From Cercis canadensis (Eukaryota; Streptophyta; Magnoliopsida; Fabales; Fabaceae), in the NCBI GenBank assembly GCA_003255065.1, contig QAOA01001448.1, positions 886,825 through 950,824 of the forward strand: a stretch of DNA of 64,000 nt, read 5' to 3'. The position numbers and the translations under genes were made by a program. The number at the start of each line of letters is the position of its first letter. The first letter of the stretch is position 1. Below the pieces are notes generated by a model, which worked only from the letters and a program-made list of their open reading frames with translations, was not told where the DNA came from and did no database searches. Of the stretch, positions 32,937-46,184 are shown piece by piece.

Positions 32937-35900
32937 ATGGCGGAAATTGATGCAATACGAGTAGGGGTTGATCTGGTATCGGCTGCCAGAACAAATATCA
33001 GCTTCTTGAAGACTGTGGCCGAATCCCAGTGGCTTCACCAAACACCCACTCTTCTCGAAGCCATCAGAAGGTCAACTCTTCAGCTCCCCTTTCCCCCTCT
33101 GCTGCTATTCTCATCTGACGGTGCCTGTTGAGTGTTGACAAACCATGTTCATTTTCGCAGGTATGATCAATTGTGGATGCCTTTGATTTCTGATCTTACG
33201 CTGCCAGAGTCAACGCCTCCCATCATTGTTCCTCCAATTGATATCGAGTGGGTTTGGTTCTGTCACACATTGAATCCGGTAAGCCCAGACCAGAATTTAA
33301 TTAAGATGAAACTAGTTCTTTTACTTCAAATAATGGAAAAGAGAGTTTGTTAAATTGTTTCTTTTGGAATTTCCATTTTTCCAGAAAATGGTGAAAAATG
33401 TAACATTCAAATTGATTATATGATTCTCTCATCAGCCAAAGAGGATGATGTATTCAAAGTTATAAACTTGTTGGATTTTACTGTTAGTATCTAAAGTAAC
33501 TAATCTTTGGATTGATTCAGGCAAGTTACAAGGAATACTGTGAGACGAAATTCTCAAAGCTCATTTGGAAACCGGCAATCTTTGACGAAGAGAATGAAGA
33601 GTATGCATTGATGAGATGCAGAGACATCTGGAACCGTAAATACCCCTCAGAATCATTTGAGAATGAAGCGAATTCAGATTCTAAGGAACCCGTGGTTGTT
33701 GTAAACGAGAATGTATTTAAGGAAGTTGCAAAGCAGAGGTTTTTGTACTCGAAATTTGCAGAGCCGTATAGGCCGGAGGTGGTCCACTTAATAGCCGCAA
33801 GACAAAGATACAAGGCATTCTTGTATATGCTGCAGAGGTTCGCAGATGAGTCTTCTTCCCCTTTGGTACCTACTTCGGACATCATGTTAATGTGGCTGAT
33901 TCATCAGGTAGGTTCCGTTTAATTAATTCTGCCTCCTTATATCAAATAAGCATAATTTACAAAACGTCTCAAGTGGTATTGAGGTGATTCTCAGACTTAC
34001 GAGTTCAAATTTAGAATATAAAAAAGGTAAAAAAAAAAAAAAAGCATATTCTTGCCCCTCTTTCTCCTATTTAATGCTGATCTAGTTAAATATTTTTTCA
34101 GACTTTCGTTGCTATATGATATTTAGTAGCTAATTGGAATAGCGACTTGAGCTTCTTTATATTATCTTTTGATTCTCCAGCTTCATGGTCCATAATTTTG
34201 TTTATCATTTTTGTACTCTTCTTCAGCTTCCTTTGTGTGAATGAAAGTGCTATGGAGTATGGACCAACTAATAAAAAAACCAAAACCATAAAGTAGGGGA
34301 GAAAACAAGGAGAAACTATTGGGCAACTAGTCTTCCTTCAGAGGAATCACTTTGTAAAAGAGCGCACTTAAAAAGTAAGTTGAATTATAAATTTCAACAA
34401 CAATTGAAGAACAAAAGAGAGAATCAATTTCAGTGTCTTGAGTATTAATAAATCCTAAAATTTCAAATATCTGCTCGGAATTAACTTTATTGCATGATCT
34501 ATGACCAGTATCCACATGATTGATTATTAATTACCCATATAATTAAAGATTTTATGAATTACAATGATTTAGGAGCTTCAATTCATGTCTAAATTTTTTC
34601 CTTACTTGTTTTTTTGCTTTAAAATTGAATCAGATTTCTGACTTCATCTTAATCGGCATGTACTATGTACCATCATCAAAGCCTTCTGTCTTGAAGGAAT
34701 TCATTATACAAGGTTTACCTTTCTTTTTCTTTTATTTTGTTTTAAGAGGAAAATAAGTTTGATGTTCACTTGTTGAAAAAGAAAAATGGAAAAAAGAGAT
34801 AAACTCAACACCTCAGCTAAGATATAGGTCCTTTTATTAAGCATTCCTGTTCGATAGACAAATTCAACAGCTGAAAAATGAAAACTAATTTTTTGGTGAG
34901 ATTCATGAATGTTAGGTTGATAAAAAAGAAGATTTATAAGGGGATGCGAGAATAATTTGTGTAGGTTTGCACTCATAATTTTACCTATCTGATCATTTTA
35001 GTTTTCTTCATTCTCTCAATTCTGACTCACTTAATCACCTCATTTCACATTTTTAATGGAGTAGAGCTACCCAACAGTGTATATGGAAGATCTAAAGGAA
35101 TTGGCCTTAGAGAATAATGTGAAGAAGGTAGCAACTCTGTGGGAAACTCCAAAGGAAAAAGATTTTGAAGAAACCAAGCAGTTGTGGGGCAGGCTATTTA
35201 ATCAACCATATGAAAAAGCTGGTGGAGGGGTAGCCTTGACATTGGAAGGGGTTATCCCAGTGGAATCCCCAGTCTACTGGGAGGAATCAGACACAGATGT
35301 CAATAAAAAATACAGGTCCATGCATCCCAGATTCTTACTTGAGGTCAATTTCATGCTCTCTCCCTATCTTTTCTGCTTGCTGCTGTTTTGTGTGTGTACT
35401 GGGAAAAGAATGCTCTTTGCTGTAAATGACCTCAACTAGTTTGTTTGCTTAGTGTTAGGAGACACCACCATCATTCTGGTAGTAGAAATAGTAAAGACAT
35501 ATAGGTACATTCTTTATGTTTTGCTTAGAATAATCATAAGGTCATTAATATATTTTTCAAAAAATATGAGGAAGCTACCCAAAACAGATATCTCGTATAG
35601 TGGATATTTCGCATTATAATCATAGATAATCAATTTTCATTTTGTAACAATATTGTGGTACTATGTTTGCATTGATTCATATTTATTTAATTTGGTCACA
35701 GTCAAACTGATTGCATCTCGAACCCACAATGCAGGCCTGTGTGTTTGTGAGGCTTAAATCCAGAATAAAGGCAGTGCAGAAGGATGTAAGTCATAATTTC
35801 CTGCGCATTCGAATGAAGAGATGTCATAACGAGCTAAAGCTAGATAAAGTATTTTCCAGCTTCCTCCTTGATTCATGGCAAAAAGCTTGGCATCTTTACT

Positions 35901-37545
35901 GTGAGTTTGGGTCAAGGGGAGTCATCATTGAGTATCGCCGTCGTGGTGGTAATTGTCTCAAAGGAAGTGGCCTGCAAGACAGTGTTACATTCCATTGGAA
36001 TGATTTATTGAGAGCACATTCTCTAACTTTGGAAAAGGAAATTAGGGAGCATGTGACTCTTGTTGTTTCAATAACCCCACCAGTTGAAGCACCCTATTTG
36101 TTGAAATGTGTGCCAGATCGAGTCACAGATGATTCAGGGGCAATGATATCTGATGTGTTTCTAAAAATGAATAGTTATCATCCGCAACAAGGCCGGTGGT
36201 TGTCTCGCACAGTTCTTGATCATGCAGGGAGGGAGTGTTTTGTCATCAGAATTAGGTGAAATTTCATATCTCTCTAGCTTTACCATTAAGAAATAACTGG
36301 TCAAGTTATCGTGTACATACTATTAGTTACAGACAGTTTGAATTACAGGATAGGAGGAGGTGTTTGGAGAAGAGGAGGGGAAGCCCCATCAGCCGTGAAA
36401 TGGGAAGATAGGATTATAGAGATTCGAGAAGGATCATGGTCTTATATTGCTGGTTCCATTGGTACAGCCCCTGGTATGTTTTCTTTATAACTTACACACA
36501 TTTGTTGCCTTGTAGTTTTGGTAAAATCCCTTTCTGCTCTCTCTATCTTTGTCTTTCTGTAAAAGCCCTTTCGATTGATAAAGATAATGACAAAAGCAAT
36601 TTTAATTAACTGAACATCAAATGATCAAGAGATTTTCTCTGAAATCATAACAATAGATTATACATCTCGTATTTGTTCTTTGGAAGCAAACCTAAAATAT
36701 ATTCTTGTTTTATTTTGGTCTAGTACAGAGAAGGTGGTGGCCACAGCAACACCGAAAGAACCAGTAGAGCCATGTAAAGCTGCTTGGTCCTTTTCAACAG
36801 GAGATGAGCTCATGATACAATGGGAATCATCATTGTCCATGTCAGGCCTAAGCTTTTGTTTGAGAAATCAAACATCTCCAGAGTCATCGGTAGAGTGCAG
36901 ATTTCCCTTCTCTTACTAATGCCCGGAAATCTAAAATGTAATATCTGGTTCCTAGTTGGTTTAAGTTGCAATTATCAATTGCAGGTGAAATTATTGAAAG
37001 GGAGGCAAATGCAATACCAAGTGAAAAAATCAAAGTCAAAGTGCAAAAGTGAAGAAATCCAAAATAAGGTAGAGGAGAAGGAGATAGAGGAAGAGGAAGA
37101 GGAAGATGAGGAGGGTTTTCTTACACTAGTTCGTTTCACAGAAGAGAACCCAATTGGAAAAGCAACGGCTCTTGTGAATTGGAAGCTATTAGTTATTGAA
37201 TTATTGCCAGAAGAAGATGCAGTATTGATGCTTCTCCTTTGCATTTCAATACTGAGAAGTGTATCAGAAATGAAGAAAGAAGATGTGGGAGGTTTATTGA
37301 CCAGGAGAAGAATTAAGGAAGCAAGGCGTGGAGCTAGAGATTGGGGATCAGTTATACTCCATCCCTCTTCATGCTCCTCATCCATTGATTCACCTTATCT
37401 TCAACCTTGGTATTGGAATGCTGGGGTCGTTATGGCATCTGATCCAGCAAATCAAGTCACAAGACAGCCAGCACTGAATCACTCACCAGTGGAAGGTAGT
37501 GATAAGTTATACAAACGTGGGATTATAAGTTCAAAGTTGAATTAG
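32937..37545 (+). CDS. DUF1399 / GRDP-type protein
   Basis: The exons are 32937-33070, 33161-33278, 33521-33907, 35065-35343, 35735-36255, 36349-36473, 36729-36889 and 36985-37545, giving 761 residues with every phase matching. The start MAEIDAIRVGVDLVSAARTN and the blocks LLEAIRRYDQLWMPLISDL, PPIDIEWVWFCHTLNP and SDIMLMWLIHQSYP are characteristic of the DUF1399 domain of plant glycine-rich domain proteins (GRDP1/GRDP2), which are linked to ABA and osmotic-stress responses and auxin-related growth. A C2-like middle part contains WQKAWHLYCEFGSRGVIIEY. The last exon holds an acidic run (EEKEIEEEEEEDEEGF) and ends in SSKLN; I see no long glycine-rich tail, unlike the founding members. An in-frame ATG-less extension lies upstream of 32937. 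Intron 3 is over 1.1 kb. Confidence 0.92.
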
Positions 37546-39625
37546 TGATTGTTACTTTTTACACTCTTTTCCTTCATGTCATTATCATATTTTATGAAAA
37601 TAATCAAATTCCTAGTTTGCTATTTTAACTAGTTTTGTGGTTGTCCATCACATGGATGAAGCTTCGATGAAATGATTAAATGGAAAACATGAGATACATA
37701 AAACATTACGTACATGTAGAGCAGCATATTGAGAAAAACAGTGAAGGGAGAAGGCAGTGTATGAATTCCATAACCAAGATATATACAGTAGTACAGGGAG
37801 CAACATGATCTTGTCCTCGTACTGAGTGTTTGAGGATCAACAAAATGGATGGGTAAAAAGGTGTCTTTTTCCTTTTTCTTCTCCACCGCAATCTCTCTTC
37901 TTTCTGCTTCTTCAACCACCTTCATCCCCATTCTAATCACCCAAACCACACATCCACCTTCACTCTCTTTTTTCTCCTGCGGATGAGACCTACTGCTCGC
38001 GCACAAGGAAAATAAAAAAGGTTATTTTTCCTTCTTCTTCTCCACCGTAAGTTGGAGACTCCGGCCTAAGAAATTTCGCAGCTACTCTCTTCGGAATCTC
38101 GATAGAAGCAATCCTTGTGCTCTTTAAATAGTTTAGGGTTTCGAGTAGCTGGGTAGCCTGAATAACATCACAGCCGTCAATAGTTAGAAACAAAAGAAAC
38201 CAAAAAAACAACCGTTGAATAATGAATACTTAATATTTTTGTTTTGGGCATGTACTTAATGGTTGAATAAAAGGTATTTTTGGTTCTGAAAAATATACTT
38301 ATTATCAGTTTAATCCTTGAATTAGTATCATTTAGTCATTAAATGTTAATCAGATCTTTTAAAATAGTTAGCCATATGAATTAAATTTAGATATAATTAT
38401 ATGTTTAAAATACTTAAATAATAGAAAAAAAGGTAAGTCAATTATATTAAATTTACATATAGTCATATGCAAAATATAAAATAATGTAAATATAATTAAT
38501 ATTAGGATAGTATTTTTTTAAAATTAAAGACATGTTTACATAATAGAGATAGTCCTCTTGTATAATAAGACATAGTTTGTGTGTTTTTATTTATTTATTT
38601 ACTGTGCATGTTTCTCTAAAACTAGTTGCAAGCTGTTGCACGTATAGTTAATTAAATAGAAAATTAGACTTGTGGAAAAAAAGAAAAAAAATAATAGAAG
38701 AAAAAGAATGAATACAATTACTATATATAATTTTACTCTAAAAAAAATAAAATTCTTTCAACTATATATAATTTTATTCTTTTATTTTGTATTTTATTTA
38801 TGTTTTAAGCTTCCTAGTTATCCAGATATAGTCATATACTTACTACCTAGTACCTTATTTTCTTTCCTTTTATTTTATGATGTTTGAAAAATTAAACTAA
38901 TGTTAAAAAGGTAATAGAATGGTATGATCCCATTTTTTCTTTCCAAGATTTATTATAAAATAAAAAATACACGACTATATTATCAAATTTTAAAAAATTT
39001 AAAGAGAGTGCTGGTTCAGTTTTTCCATAAAGCATATNGGTTCAGTTATTCCATAAAGCATATCTCAAATTAATTTCTACAGACAAATATCCTTATTCTT
39101 TTTTTTGAAAAAATAATTTTGAAATACTTTTATAAAAATTCTTCAAAACATCATTAAAGTAGAGCAACAAATTTAACAAATAAGCATTTGCCACGCTATA
39201 AAAGGTCTGAAGGAACTGCTTGGGCAGTCTCAGGAACATTACAACTCTGGAGATGCCTGTACATGAAACACTCGCTCTTGTTTCACCTCCCTAACCATTT
39301 GCCGTTTCCTGCGAATCTTTGGCTCATCCACCTCCGATTTTCTATACCATTGAGAGAAAAAGGGTCACGGACACAATGAACCCGCCCCGAGAAAAAGCTT
39401 CTTCCGGATTACTCCGGACACTCTTCAAACCCACCCATCAGCCTCTTCTCCACCTTCGCCTTCTATTCTTGTTCGTTCCCACCTAGGCAGAACCCTCGAT
39501 GAACCCATTTTCTTCAATTCAACGTCAAAACTTAGGGATTTTTTTTTATTTTTTTTTCTTTTAAAGATTAAACCAAGAACTTCGATTCCCACGGGTGCTA
39601 GAAAATTTAAATTTTGGATATTTTA
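37546..39625. other. Spacer between the GRDP-type and FBL3-type genes
   Basis: No exon is supported. Two similar CTTCTTCTCCACCG-type stretches (near 37880 and 38035) form weak direct repeats. At 39005-39065 a 25-bp sequence ending CCATAAAGCATAT occurs twice around an isolated n (39038), probably an unmerged assembly overlap. The section before 39626 is the presumed promoter and leader of the F-box/LRR gene. Confidence 0.45.
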
Positions 39626-42600
39626 ATGTTATCTCAATCCATTATCTTTCTCTTAACCGAAGATTTGCTTATTCGGGTTCTTGACAAGCTCAGCTCCGAA
39701 GCAGATCGAAAATCATGGCGGCTTGTTTGCAAGGAGTTCCTTCGAGTCGAATTGCTCACGAGGAGGAATGTCCGGATCCTCCGTATTGAGTTCTTGCTCG
39801 GATTGCTTCACAAATACTGTAACATTGAGGCGTTGGACCTGTCAGTATGCCCGCGAATCGATGATGGAGCTGTATCTGTTTTACTGAGTCAGGGCTCACT
39901 GAATTGGACTAGAGGCCTAAGGAGGCTAGTGCTGAGTCGGGCTACTGGGTTGGGATATTCTGGCTTGGAGCTGCTAATTCGGGCATGTCCTTTGCTAGAG
40001 GCAATTGATGTCTCCCACTGTTGGGGATACGGGGACAGAGAGGCAGCTGCATTATCAAACGCGACGAGGTTGAGGGAACTTAAGATGGACAAGTGTTTGG
40101 GGGTCACTGATGTCGGTTTGGCAAAGATAGCTATTCGGTGCAGCAAATTGGAGATCCTCAGTTTGAAATGGTGCTTGGAAATTTCTGATCTGGGTATTGA
40201 TCTTCTTTGCAAGAAGTGCTTGGAATTGAAGGTTCTCGATGTGTCATATCTGAAGGTTAGTCTCTCCTTTATAGGTTGGGGATAACATCACTTAACATTT
40301 TTGGTGATAAAAATATTGGATATTGTAAATTGATCATGTGATTGTATAAGAATCTCTGTGGAAAATTGGAATCCAAGGGAGTGAGGGACATAACTACAAC
40401 ACTATAGAGAAGGTACTGCTCAATTTAGGTTTTATATAAATATTATTTATAGGATATTTGGGGTGTGCGGTTTTGGGTTTTTATGCTGTTACTGCTGCCA
40501 ATACTATCTGAGCTTGTTTGTCTTGTCCTTCGATGCTCTTTAGGCTGCTAAGGAATTACAGTAATTGAAGAAGGAATTGATATTTTTTTTTTCTAGTTTT
40601 CTTAAAATTTGAGTGCAATGCAGAATAAATAGCGAAAGAAAGCAACTTGTCCGTTGCTTGACTAGGGACAATGCATTGTTGTAGGAATGGTGGTGATCTC
40701 GTCCTTGTTGCAATTTCATGAATAGCAGGTTTCAAAAATGAGCTTCTGATATTCTGTTTTACATTGTTAGCTTACTCAGAAAATAAACAGGTGTAATTGG
40801 TTTAAATGTTTAGTTTTCCTACGGTTTATCTATCGAATAACATTTGGTATCCCACCTGATTATAGGTGACCAGTGAATCTCTAGGATCAATTGCTTCTCT
40901 GCAAAAGCTGGAGCTTTTGCTCATGGTGGGCTGCTCTTTAGTGGATGATGTTGGGTTGAGGTTACTTGAAAAAGGATGTCCACTACTTAAGGTAATGTAG
41001 TTATGATGGGTTTGAAAATTTTCTAATAATGGTTTGAAAACTAATATAAGTCTAATCAAACAGGTTTTTTTGGGACAGCCCACATTTGTCTTTAATGTTT
41101 AACTTGTGTATTTCCATGGAGTGCAGGCAATTGATGTATCAAGATGTGATTGTATTAGCTCTTCTGGGTTAACATCCATAATCTGTGGACATAGTGGTCT
41201 TGTGCAGATAGATGCAGGATACTGCCTCTCGGTGAGTTTATATCTGAATTTACAGCTGTGTATGATATATTTAATTCCATTCATCTGTTGAACTTTTTAT
41301 ATACTTAAACCTCAGTTATTTCACACAGGAGCTTTCGGCACCTCTTGTTGAATGTTTGAAGAATTTAAAGAATCTGAGCATGATTAGAATTGATGGTGTG
41401 CGAGTTTCAGACCTTACCCTCCAAACTATTGGCACCAACTGCAAGTCTTTAGTGGAACTTGGTTTGAGCAAATGTGTTGGAGTGACCAATATGGGAATCA
41501 TGCAGCTAGTGCCTGGCTGTGGCAATTTGAAGATCCTCAATTTAACATGTTGCCGTTTCGTCACCGATGCAGCCATCTCTGCTATAGCTGGCTCTTGCCC
41601 AAACCTTGTCTGTCTGAAGTTAGAGTCTTGTGATATGGTAACGGAGAAGAGCCTTTATTGGCTTGGATCAGGTTGCTTGCTGCTTGAGGAGCTTGATCTT
41701 ACTGATTGTTCTGGCCTCAATGACAGAGGTAAACTATAGAAGAGCTATTTGTCTTGGTTTCTTTGACTGGATTGCTTTTAAAAAGTGTGATTATTTACTT
41801 CTTTTAGTTCTACAAGCTATGCATGAATTTTAATTTGTGCTTAAGCCTTCGTTTTAAATTGTCACTATTTATGATGCATTTTTGCCAATGTTTTCTAATA
41901 TTTGAACGTGATTTGCTTCTTGGATGCAGCACTCAAATATCTATCAAAATGCTCAGAACTTTTAATATTGAAGCTAGGATTATGTACAAACATATCAGAC
42001 ATAGGATTGGCATATATTGCTTGTAGTTGCCCAAAACTGGCTGAACTTGATCTGTACCGGTAACTCGACTTCAGAGTTGATGTGGTTAATTTGTTATGAT
42101 TTGACAAAATTGTAAACAAAGATGAGTCTGTTTAGTTCTTTCTGTTTCGTGTTGCAGCTGTGCATGTATTGGAGATGATGGATTAGCAGCACTCTCTAGT
42201 GGGTGCAAGAAATTGATAAAGCTCAACTTCTCATATTGCAATAGAATTACAGACAGAGGGATGGACTATATAAGCCGTCTAGGTGAACTTGCTGATCTGG
42301 AATTGCGTGGGCTAGTGAACATCACAAGCGTGGGTATAAAAGAAGTTGCAGCCAGTTGCAAGAGACTGGCAGATCTGGATTTGAAACATTGTGAAAATAT
42401 TGATGATTCAGGCTTCTGGGACATTGCTTTTTACTCACAGAACTTGCGGCAGGTACAGTATTTTAATATTAAAATGCAGTCGGAGCTTACAAAATTTCTT
42501 CTATTTTTTATAATTACAATTTCTTGTCACATATTTGGGAGTGCAAAAGTTAATTATTCTTCATATGTTGAGAATTGTTTGCTTGCATGAAGACAAATTA

Positions 42601-43040
42601 TTGATGGAAAAACTCCTAACGATCCAATTGTGCAATCAATTTGAAACCTGAAATAATATCTTCAAAGGGTTTTCTAAAGCAATTGTTTCTTTTCTTCATC
42701 TATTTGATCAGCTAAGGAAAATGATTTTCATGCTCTTAGGTAATGTCGAATATTGATAGGGGTTCTTACTTAACTTTAGTTCCTGTGATGGCAGATAAAT
42801 ATGAGCTACTGTACTGTGTCAGATGTGGTGTTGTGCCTGCTCATGGGAAACCTCAAACGGCTGCAGGATGCTAAACTGGTGCATCTTGCTGGAGTCACTG
42901 TAAAAGGGTTAGAGCTGGCCCTCAGATCCTGCTGTGGTCGGATAAAAAAGGTCAAACTACAGGCATCTCTCAGGTTCTTGCTTTCCTCAGAAATACTAGA
43001 GACCCTGCATGGACAAGGGTGCAAGATCAGATGGGATTAG
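39626..43040 (+). CDS. F-box/LRR-repeat protein, FBL3 type
   Basis: This is a predicted substrate adaptor of an SCF E3 ligase. Exons 39626-40255, 40866-40991, 41127-41231, 41329-41728, 41930-42059, 42158-42452 and 42795-43040 give 643 residues. An N-terminal F-box (LTEDLLIRVLDKLSSEADRK, then SWRLVCKEFLRVE) is followed by a long series of cysteine-containing (AMN1-type) leucine-rich repeats, such as KLEILSLKWCLEISDLGIDL, LKILNLTCCRFVTDAAISAI, LLEELDLTDCSGLNDRALKY and LADLDLKHCENIDDSGFWDI. The C-terminus GRIKKVKLQASLRFLLSSE and order of repeats match Arabidopsis FBL3. The ATG is used because the frame upstream has only a TTG. No gap or frameshift is seen. Confidence 0.93.
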
Positions 43041-44406
43041 CTTCTTTCTGTAAGTTACGAAGATGATGTATTTTATTTATACTTGCTTTCTTGGAACTAA
43101 TGCTGTTTGTGGTTAGTTTAAGATCATTTCGGAATGAGAACTAAGATTGTGTAAAATTGCCTTGGTTTTCTTGTTCTTGTTATTTCCCCCGCAATCGCAG
43201 TATACATATATGGTTCTACTGACAAAATCATCTCATTTCCGTTAAAAATTTCCAAACACAATAAAGGTAGATTCTCTAGTAAACAACTGACGAAGAGGAT
43301 GAATTTAATTATCTGAAGAGGCTAGAGTCCCTTCTGCTATAAGCTGGCACCTGGCAGTTAAATACACGTTGGATTGGACAACTCGTGCCTAGGATTTCAT
43401 AATTCTTAAAACTTTTAGCTCATGCATGAAAGTTGAAACGTACGCCATCAAACATATTTGCCTCATCCAAAGTTAAATACGTTGGATTGGACAACTTATC
43501 CTGCTGTATGCAAACTTGCCAATGGTACTGGTTGGGAATTAAATCATGATTTGATCATTTCTGGACTTGCTAATAGAGCAGTGAGTTCAAGAGTATATTT
43601 GGTAAACTTTGATTTTGATCCAAAATGGTCCAAGATAAACCTGATATCTTCTTACCAAAAAAAAAAAAAAAAAAAAAAAACCTGATATCTACATTCAAAT
43701 CAATTTTGATTTGGCATTTTAGACCCAGAATTAGATTAGTTGTGTAAAAAATACAGAATGCAAAGCTGCATTAGGACTTCTGTGTCTGTCTTCTCCCCGC
43801 CAGTCCCAAAAGCAACATGAGACGTGATCCACCCATCTGTTTTACTGTGTATAAGATGCTTATGAAACGCGTTCAAGTTTTCCCAAGATTCAAAATTCTA
43901 CACCTAGAGTGGGTTTCGAATTCATTGGCCTTTATCTTTCCATTAATTAAACAATGTGCACAAGTGTATAGTACCTGAAGGCCGTGGCTTAATTAATGTT
44001 CTTTGTGCTCTTGCTTTGATGTAGCACCCTTATGACAAATTTTTTTTTCTGACGTCATTTAACTTTGGTTGCGTCTAATTAGAGAAGCCCAAAGCTTAAT
44101 TACACCTTGATACCAATCCTTTTTAAGTAGTCTTCTCAAAGTTTTACTTCAATGATATGGTTGTAGAAAACTGTACGTGCTTCACACTGCAGAGAAAGTG
44201 GGGAATATCAGGCCATGCCCTCTAGAAGAGAAAGCATAGCATAATACTTTGTCTGGAGAAAAAGCATAAGAGATGCGAATATAAAACTCTGAAGAAATCC
44301 CCTTTGCTTTGACAACAATCAATTCCTATACTCCCTCGTGTATAAATAAAAGTTGCATCCAAACACTACACAGTTGTGCCTTTCTGCTACACGGTCACTC
44401 CCAAAG
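43041..44406. other. Spacer upstream of the pectinesterase cluster
   Basis: No exon is supported. A poly-A run (about 43658-43680) is flanked by short repeats of CCTGATATCT, and ACGTTGGATTGGACAACT occurs twice (near 43367 and 43478). The promoter and leader of the first pectinesterase lie at the right end. Confidence 0.45.
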
Positions 44407-46184
44407 ATGGCCTTAGTTAATTTCTTTTTGTTTCTCATCCTTTTACCTTCATTTGAGGCGCTCCCAGATGAATTTCCCTCGGACATGAAAACCCAAGACA
44501 TGCATGCCTTGATTGCACAAGCCTGCATGGATATTGAAAATCAAAACTCATGCTTCACCAATATTCAAAATGAGCTTCACAAAATTGGCCCTCCAAGTCC
44601 CACTTCAGTTGTAAGTGCCGCACTCGGGGCCACGCTAGGTGAAGCCAGAAATGCCATTGATAAGATCACAAAGTTCACTACTTTCTCAGTTAGCTATCGT
44701 GAACAAGTAGCGATAGAAGATTGCAAGGAACTGTTAGATTTCTCTGTGAATGAGTTGGCCTGGTCCTTAGCAGAGATGAAGAGAATTCGAGGAGGTGATA
44801 AGAATGCGCAGTATGAAGGAAATCTTGAAGCTTGGCTAAGTGCAGCACTGAGTAACCAAGACACATGCCTTGAAGGGTTTGAGGGCACTGACAGGCGTCT
44901 TGAGAGTTACATCAGTGGAAGCTTGACCCAAGTGACACAACTTATCAGTAATGTGTTGGCTCTGTATACTCAATTACATAGCTTACCCTTCAGACCTCCC
45001 AGAAATACTAGTCTCACCACAAATGAAGAAAGCTTGGAGTTTCCGGAGTGGGTGACTGATGGTGATCAAGAGCTTCTTAAATCTGGGACACAAGGTGCAA
45101 TGCACGCAAATGCGGTTGTGGCATTGGATGGGAGTGGTCACTACCGCACAATCAATGAAGCCGTGAATGCAGCTCCAAGCCATAGTAACAGGAGGTATGT
45201 TATATATATAAAGGAGGGACTATATAAGGAGAACATAGACATGAAAAGGAAGAAAACCAACATCATGTTCATAGGGGATGGCATTGGCAAAACCATTGTC
45301 ACAGGCAACCGGAATTTCATGCAAGGATGGACTACTTTTCGAACTGCCACACTTGGTAAGTACCATATAGTTATATATACTATCTTGTGGAAATCTTGGC
45401 TCTTTATAGCATAGGATTAGATACAACATATTAGCCTTCTTTTCCTACACCCTTTCTTTCCCACTCCCAGTGAAAGCAAGATTCAATCAATTTATATAAG
45501 TTATTTTTTGTAGCTGTGTCTGGGAAGGGATTCATAGCGAGAGACATGTCACTCCGTAACACGGCTGGGCCAGAAAACCATCAAGCAGTGGCACTGCGTG
45601 TGGATTCAGACCAATCAGCCTTCTACAGGTGCAGTGTGGAAGGCTACCAAGACACCCTTTATGCTCATTCACTGCGACAATTCTATAGGGAATGTGAAAT
45701 CTATGGCACAATAGACTTCATTTTTGGCAACGGTGCTGCTGTCCTGCAAAATTGCAAGATATATACCAGAGTGCCACTTCCATTGCAGAAGGTGACCATC
45801 ACTGCACAGGGCAGGAAAAGCCCACATCAGAGCACTGGTTTTACAATCCAGGATAGCTATGTGCTAGCAACCCAACCTACCTATTTGGGAAGGCCTTGGA
45901 AGGAATACTCTAGGACAATTTATATGAACACTTACATGAGTGGCCTAGTCCAGCCCAGAGGCTGGCTTGAGTGGTTCGGTAACTTTGCCTTGAACACTTT
46001 GTGGTTTGGTGAGTATAGAAATTATGGCCCAGGTGCATCACTCGCCGGAAGGGTCAAATGGCCCGGTTATCACATCATTCGAGATGCAGCCACCGCTGGT
46101 TTCTTCACCGTTCAGCGCTTCATTGACGGTGGATCTTGGTTGCCGGCAACAGGTGTAAAGTTTACATCTGGCTTGAGCAATTAA
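44407..46184 (+). CDS. Pectinesterase with inhibitor domain (cluster gene 1)
   Basis: This enzyme demethylesterifies cell-wall homogalacturonan. Exons 44407-45355 and 45514-46184 give 539 residues. The signal peptide is MALVNFFLFLILLPSFEA. A PMEI-like pro-region (about 30-190; IAQACMDIENQNSC, AIEDCKELLDFSVNEL) precedes the catalytic domain (from about 235, VVALDGSGHYRTINEAVNAA). Catalytic residues are present: Q340 (HQAVALR), Q362 and D363 (GYQDTLY), D384 (TIDFIFGN) and R443 (YLGRPWKEYS). The linker reads LEFPEWVTDGDQELLKSG and lacks the basic RRLL/RKLL motif that usually directs removal of the pro-region in the Golgi, unlike the three neighbours. The single phase-1 intron sits in the same place as in the other cluster genes. 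It is the most divergent of the three short members. Confidence 0.95.

Noticed and set aside
37629..38211. Overlapping minus-strand frames of 69-125 codons.
   Set aside because: The products are low-complexity or basic with no recognisable family, no supported splice partners and no consistent start.
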